Below, piece by piece: positions 60,192 to 64,000 of a stretch of 64,000 bases of DNA (position 1 is the first letter of the stretch; each line of letters starts with the position of its first letter). The notes below the pieces were generated by a model, which searched no databases, was not told where the DNA came from, and was given only the letters and a program-made list of their open reading frames with translations. Source of the DNA: Hoyosella sp. YIM 151337 (lineage in GTDB: Bacteria > Actinomycetota > Actinomycetes > Mycobacteriales > Mycobacteriaceae); NCBI RefSeq assembly GCF_026041215.1, contig NZ_JAPEIQ010000028.1:147372-211371 (forward strand). Direction: 5' to 3'. A program made the position numbers and the translations under genes.

Positions 60192-60851
60192 TCAGAAAAG
60201 CCGCAAGTGTGCCGATTCCGCTCCGCGCAGCGCGTCATAGTCAAGGACAACGCAGCGGATGCCCCGATCCTCTGCAAGAGTGCGGGCCTGCGGTTTGATT
60301 TGTTGCGCGGCGAACACACCCTGAACCGGCGCAAGCAGCGGATCGCGGTTGAGTAGTTCGATGTAGCGGGTGAGTTGCTCGACACCGTCGATCTCACCGC
60401 GGCGTTTGATTTCAACAGCCACGGACACGCCATGCGCGTCACGACACATAAGGTCTACGGGGCCGATCGCGGTGGGAAACTCCCGGCGGACAAGCGTCCA
60501 GCCTTCGCCGAGCGTGGTCACATGCTCGGCCAGGAGTTTTTGCAGATGGGCCTCCACGCCGTCCTTCACGAGCCCTGGATCGATTCCAAGATCGTGCGCG
60601 GAGTCATGGAAAGTGTCCTCGATCGTGATGATCAACTCTTCACCGGCTTTGTTTTTAACCACCCACTTACCCGGTTCCTCGGTGAGCCAGCATGGCGGGG
60701 ACATCCAGTTCAGGGGTTTGTAAGAGCCCCCGTCTGAATGGACAAGGACAGAGCCATCCGCTTTCACCAACAGCAGCCGTTTAGCCATGGGCAGATGCGC
60801 AGTCAGTCGTCCCACATAGTCGACCTGGCATTGAGCGATCACTAAACGCAC
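60192..60851 (-). CDS. nucS: mismatch-specific endonuclease NucS (EndoMS)
   Basis: Cuts both strands at mismatches in the MutS/MutL-independent repair of actinobacteria. 219 residues. N-terminal DNA-binding domain, then a PD-(D/E)xK nuclease core with VDLMCRD near 130 and [12 protein letters not shown] near 144. The C-terminus ends HLRLF, close to the QLxLF clamp-binding motif. Matches Rv1321. GTG 60851 follows TATGGT by 6 bases. Confidence 0.94.
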   Translation of the reverse strand: MRLVIAQCQVDYVGRLTAHLPMAKRLLLVKADGSVLVHSDGGSYKPLNWMSPPCWLTEEPGKWVVKNKAGEELIITIEDTFHDSAHDLGIDPGLVKDGVEAHLQKLLAEHVTTLGEGWTLVRREFPTAIGPVDLMCRDAHGVSVAVEIKRRGEIDGVEQLTRYIELLNRDPLLAPVQGVFAAQQIKPQARTLAEDRGIRCVVLDYDALRGAESAHLRLF

Positions 60852-60857
60852 CCGTCC

Positions 60858-60863
60858 ACCATA
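60858..60863 (-). promoter_or_regulatory. -10 element, nucS
   Basis: TATGGT 6 bases before GTG 60851, no ribosome site; leaderless arrangement. Confidence 0.5.
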
Positions 60864-60961
60864 CGGGTGTGGGCACTAATGCCATAACGACCGCGCCGGA
60901 CCGTCGTGATCGAAGCAGGCGCGAGCCGCCGGATTGCGGCCAACAGCACCAGATGCTCGCC

Positions 60962-60967
60962 TAGTCT
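60962..60967 (+). promoter_or_regulatory. -10 element, adenylate cyclase gene
   Basis: TAGTCT 6 bases before ATG 60974, no ribosome site; leaderless arrangement. Confidence 0.5.
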
Positions 60968-60973
60968 CTGTGT

Positions 60974-62575
60974 ATGCGCCTACTACCGTCGCTTGAATCC
61001 CCACTGGGGTCGTGGCTTCTCGGCAGCGAACGCGAGGGGCGTTTTAAGCGGCGCGTGCGGATTCAGTTGTTGCTTACTGTGTTTCTGGTCAGTGCAAACG
61101 TGATTGGTGTCGCGATCCTGCTGGTACTCATCGCGTTCGTTGTTCCCGGACCGGACGTCATCCGAGAGCCCCAGTTTCGCTTAGCAAACTTCATCGCAGT
61201 GCCGATCTATGTGGCGCTCGCACTCGTGATCGGTATTCTCTGGGGAACAAAACGGGCTCTTAAGGACTTGCGCTGGTCCCGCGAAGGCCAGGTACCGACG
61301 CGAAAACAGCAGCGACGAGCACTCGCGACGCCGTGGCGGCTCACCGTGATCCAGTTCTTTCTGTGGGCGGTCGCCGTCGTCTTCTTCACCACGCTGTACG
61401 GGATTATCGAACCCGATATCATCGCCAAAGTCGCGTTCACCGTCGGCGCGTCCGGCATCGTCGTCTGCGCGATCTCGTACTTACTCAGCGAGTTCGCTCT
61501 CAGACCAATCGCTGCCGAGGCTCTTGCCGCTGGCGGACCGCAGCGACGGCGGGTCGGCACGGTTGGGCGTTCGATAGTCAGCTGGTGCCTTGGCACGGGG
61601 GTGCCCGTCGCCGGTTTGATGATCATTGCCATTGCCGCAATCATCCGCGATGATGTCTCAGTCGGTCAGTTGATCACCGCGATCCTCGCGCTCGGAGCGA
61701 TTGTCTTGTGCTTCGGCCTGCTGATGGAAATCCTCACCGCGATACGTACCGTCACTCCTATCCGGCTCGTGCGCCGCGCAATGCAGCGCGTCGAAGACGG
61801 CGATCTCAGCGCCAAGGTCGTTGTTTTCGACGGCACGGAACTCGGTGACTTGCAGGTCGGTTTCAATCGCATGGCTGACGGCCTGCGCGAGCGCGAACGC
61901 ATGCGGGACCTGTTCGGCCGCCATGTGGGCCGGGCCGTTGCCGAACGTGCTCTCGAAGACAATCCTGAACTCGGCGGCGAGGAACGCAATGTCGCGGTTT
62001 TCTTTATTGACGTGATCGGTTCGACCACTCTCGCAGTCAATAACCCACCGAAAGAGGTAGTGGCACTTTTGAACCGCTTCTTCGCTGTCGTGGTCGAAGA
62101 GGTCGATGATCACGGTGGCTTCATCAATAAGTTCGAGGGTGACGCGGCGCTGGCAATTTTCGGTGCCCCAACCGAACTGGACGACCCCGCGGGCGCCGCG
62201 CTCGCCTCCGCGCGCCGGATCATGACGCGGCTCAAACGCGAGGTCCCTGAGTGCGAGGCCGGAATCGGCGTCGCCTACGGCCGCGCGGTCGCCGGAAATG
62301 TCGGGGCACACGAACGATTCGAATTCACCGTGATCGGCGATCCAGTCAATGAAGCCGCACGGCTTTCTGATGTATCCAAGAAGGTGCCGGGCCGCATCGC
62401 GGCGTCTCGGCCAACGACAGACGCCGCACGAAAATCTGAATCGAAGAGATGGTGCTCGCACGACCGCGTCACTTTGCGCGGGCGCAACCAGGAAACAGAG
62501 ATTCTCATCGCCAAGGACTTCTCCGATGAGCGTGAAACCTCCCCTGCCGAGGCAGCGAAATCATCTCAGTACTAA
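60974..62575 (+). CDS. membrane class III adenylate cyclase with HAMP domain
   Basis: 533 residues. Six membrane spans (about 30-260), a HAMP domain (VRRAMQRVEDGDLSAKV near 270) and a class III cyclase domain from about 330. Metal aspartate in FFIDVIGST, adenine-selecting lysine and aspartate in INKFEGDA and VIGDPVNEAARL, with the transition-state asparagine (VNEAARL) and arginine (PGRIAASR) present. All catalytic positions are kept, so it should be active. Matches the Rv1318c-Rv1320c family. Divergent from nucS. Confidence 0.92.
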   Translation: MRLLPSLESPLGSWLLGSEREGRFKRRVRIQLLLTVFLVSANVIGVAILLVLIAFVVPGPDVIREPQFRLANFIAVPIYVALALVIGILWGTKRALKDLRWSREGQVPTRKQQRRALATPWRLTVIQFFLWAVAVVFFTTLYGIIEPDIIAKVAFTVGASGIVVCAISYLLSEFALRPIAAEALAAGGPQRRRVGTVGRSIVSWCLGTGVPVAGLMIIAIAAIIRDDVSVGQLITAILALGAIVLCFGLLMEILTAIRTVTPIRLVRRAMQRVEDGDLSAKVVVFDGTELGDLQVGFNRMADGLRERERMRDLFGRHVGRAVAERALEDNPELGGEERNVAVFFIDVIGSTTLAVNNPPKEVVALLNRFFAVVVEEVDDHGGFINKFEGDAALAIFGAPTELDDPAGAALASARRIMTRLKREVPECEAGIGVAYGRAVAGNVGAHERFEFTVIGDPVNEAARLSDVSKKVPGRIAASRPTTDAARKSESKRWCSHDRVTLRGRNQETEILIAKDFSDERETSPAEAAKSSQY

Positions 62576-62585
62576 TAGCAGTGGA

Positions 62586-63173
62586 TTAGCCAGACTGGGC
62601 AGTAGCGCGGATGTGGGCGCGTTCACCTTGTCGGCCCACAAGGCTCAGGTATTCGACTGGGCCACTGCTGGTAGCGCCGAACCAGTGAGGGGTACGGGTG
62701 TCGAACTCGGCTGCTTCACCAGCGCGCAAGAGGAAATCCTGGTCCCCAAGTACCAGCCGCAGAGTCCCGTTGAGGACGTATGCCCAATCGAACCCTTCGT
62801 GCGAGCGGAGATCAGGGACGGCGTCGTCGCTGCCGGGGGGTAGCACAAACTTGTAAGCCTGGATTCCTCCCGGCCGCCGGGTGAGCGGGATGATTATCGA
62901 TCCGTCGCTGCATTCAATCGGACGCAGGTCGACACGAGGGTTTGCGGTTCGCGGCGCGCCGACCAGTGAGTCAATGGTGACGCCGTAATACCGAGCGAGT
63001 GGCAGGAGTTGTTCCAAAGTCGGCCGTCGCAGCCCGGCTTCAAGACGCGACAGAGTGCTAGTGGAGATTCCGGTCTCATTGGCTAACTCCATGAGGGTTA
63101 CCTCGCGACGCAACCGCAACTGTTTGAGCCGTGGCCCCACAGTGTCGAGCGTCTTATCTGTCGTATTGCCCAT
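62586..63173 (-). CDS. XRE family regulator with cupin domain
   Basis: 195 residues. N-terminal helix-turn-helix (LRREVTLMELANETGISTSTLSRLE in two pieces, about 20-47) and a C-terminal small cupin (HEGFDWAYVLNGTLRLVLGD near 130, EFDTRTPHWFGA near 160) whose His/Glu residues can hold a metal. Such regulators usually respond to a small ligand and control a neighbour. Divergent from a methyltransferase gene, 90 bases between starts, the probable target. Confidence 0.88.
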   Translation of the reverse strand: MGNTTDKTLDTVGPRLKQLRLRREVTLMELANETGISTSTLSRLEAGLRRPTLEQLLPLARYYGVTIDSLVGAPRTANPRVDLRPIECSDGSIIIPLTRRPGGIQAYKFVLPPGSDDAVPDLRSHEGFDWAYVLNGTLRLVLGDQDFLLRAGEAAEFDTRTPHWFGATSSGPVEYLSLVGRQGERAHIRATAQSG

Positions 63174-63263
63174 ACCGCCATTTTGCCATTCAGCAAGAAA
63201 CTTTGCGTCCCCGCACGGATGTGCGTCAGCCTGGTCGCACAACAACGAGATGGAGGCAGCGCA

Positions 63264-63884
63264 ATGAATGCAGCGCACAGGTTTGATAGGACCTACTGGG
63301 AAAACCACTGGGCTCCCACGGCCAGTAACGACACTCGGCACCTGCCAGTCAATCCCTACCTCTCCGCCGAGATCGGCCACTTGCCGCCGGGAACCGCACT
63401 GGACGCCGGATGCGGAGCCGGTACCGAGGCTCTCTGGCTGGCTACACGAGGCTGGCAAGTCACCGGCGCCGACATCTCCGCATCCGCGCTAGCTACAGCG
63501 ACCGCACGCGCGAGCGCCGCAGGCCTCTCCAGCAGTACCGAGTGGGTTGAGGTGGACCTCACCTGTTGGGAACCGGATCGCAGATGGGATCTCGTTATTA
63601 CGAACTATGCCCACCCAGAAAGTGGGCAGCTAGCGTTCTACGCGCAGATCGCATCGTGGGTTGCTCCGGCCGGCACGATCCTCATCGTGGGACACGTTCA
63701 CGATTCCGATCACGGTCACGCCCACCCCGATGGTGCCACCGCTACCCAGGGCGGTATTACGGAACTGTTCACCAGACCAGATTGGCGTGTCGAGTCCCGC
63801 TACGAGAATGCTCGCAATGTGCACGGGGGCGGGCGGCAAATGCAGCTGCGCGACGTGATCGTGCGCGCTCGACGAATTTCGTGA
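63264..63884 (+). CDS. class I SAM-dependent methyltransferase (TehB/TPMT-like)
   Basis: 206 residues. Starts with FDRTYWENHW, then motif I ALDAGCGAGTEALWLA at 45-60, VTGADIS near 66 and WDLVITNYAH near 108. A His-rich loop (H144, H146, H150, H152, H154) follows motif III. GGAGG precedes ATG 63264. Pairing with an XRE-cupin regulator hints at a detoxification methyltransferase, but substrate is unknown. Confidence 0.85.
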   Translation: MNAAHRFDRTYWENHWAPTASNDTRHLPVNPYLSAEIGHLPPGTALDAGCGAGTEALWLATRGWQVTGADISASALATATARASAAGLSSSTEWVEVDLTCWEPDRRWDLVITNYAHPESGQLAFYAQIASWVAPAGTILIVGHVHDSDHGHAHPDGATATQGGITELFTRPDWRVESRYENARNVHGGGRQMQLRDVIVRARRIS

Positions 63885-63936
63885 AATCGCGTTTCATTCG
63901 CGCAGAACTGCCTGTGGTTTTTGTGTGGTGTGACGT

Positions 63937-63971
63937 AAAAAAGGGGGACCGTGGTGGTCCCCCTTTTTTTT
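63937..63971 (-). terminator. rRNA operon terminator
   Basis: A-run and GGGGGACC pair with GGTCCCCC and a run of eight Ts around a GTGGT loop; strong in both directions. It lies just past the 5S rRNA 3' end on the minus strand and after the methyltransferase gene on the plus strand. Confidence 0.88.
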
Positions 63972-63980
63972 GTGGTTGGT

Positions 63981-64000
63981 GTCCGGCGGTGTCCTACTCT
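63981..64000 (-). rRNA. rrf: 5S rRNA, 3' end only
   Basis: The minus strand reads AGAGTAGGACACCGCCGGAC, the 3' end of actinobacterial 5S rRNA (…AGTAGGACACCGCC…). The rest lies beyond the right edge. The rrn operon therefore points leftwards into the window. Confidence 0.85.

Overview
The window is a stretch of chromosome from a high-GC actinomycete. Almost every reading frame is coding, GTG starts and 4-base start/stop overlaps are common, and many genes carry a TANNNT box 6-8 bases before the start codon, which suggests leaderless transcripts. Gene content and order match the mycolic-acid bacteria (Mycobacteriales). About 1-49 kb follows the Mycobacterium tuberculosis Rv2992c-Rv3041c order, and 49-62.5 kb follows the Rv1326c-Rv1320c order in inverted orientation. 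Genus cannot be decided from sequence alone; a Hoyosella-, Rhodococcus- or Dietzia-like organism would fit. Gene-order statements come from memory of the M. tuberculosis map, not from a search.

Layout. 1-13.5 kb is amino-acid biosynthesis: gltX (partial), a fumarylacetoacetate-hydrolase-fold enzyme, an MFS transporter, leuB, serA, a secreted S1 protease, the ilvB-ilvN-ilvC operon with a leader peptide and attenuator, a PH-like membrane protein and ilvD. 13.6-25.3 kb has DoxX, lppZ, an acetoacetate-decarboxylase-like protein, gatB, pfkA, an inserted dicarboxylate-transporter/two-component module, gatA and gatC. 25.3-27.4 kb is a TetR/cytochrome P450 pair. 27.5-38.3 kb has an ACT protein, a GNAT, ligA, a MetE-like protein, mnmA, a cysteine desulfurase, two acyltransferases and etfBA. 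38.5-48.2 kb holds a probable methylglucose-lipopolysaccharide/glycan cluster (methyltransferase, GH57 branching enzyme, GT4), an SDR, a hexapeptide acyltransferase, ald, two methyltransferases and an enoyl-CoA hydratase.

At about 49.1 kb the synteny jumps. An ABC ATPase is followed by glgB, a lipoprotein zinc metallopeptidase, a YbbN-like thioredoxin, small conserved genes, a thiolase, methylmalonyl-CoA epimerase, a DivIVA-like coiled-coil protein, a small zinc-binding protein, transketolase, the mismatch endonuclease nucS and a membrane class III adenylate cyclase. The last kilobases hold a divergent XRE-cupin regulator/methyltransferase pair, then an rRNA-operon terminator and the 3' end of a 5S rRNA gene on the minus strand.

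The best candidates for closer study are the ilvB leader peptide with its attenuator, the dense set of predicted leaderless promoters, two near-identical terminator hairpins at separate loci, and two perfect inverted repeats at the start of the small zinc-binding gene. I found no phage, insertion sequence, CRISPR array or clearly new defence system.
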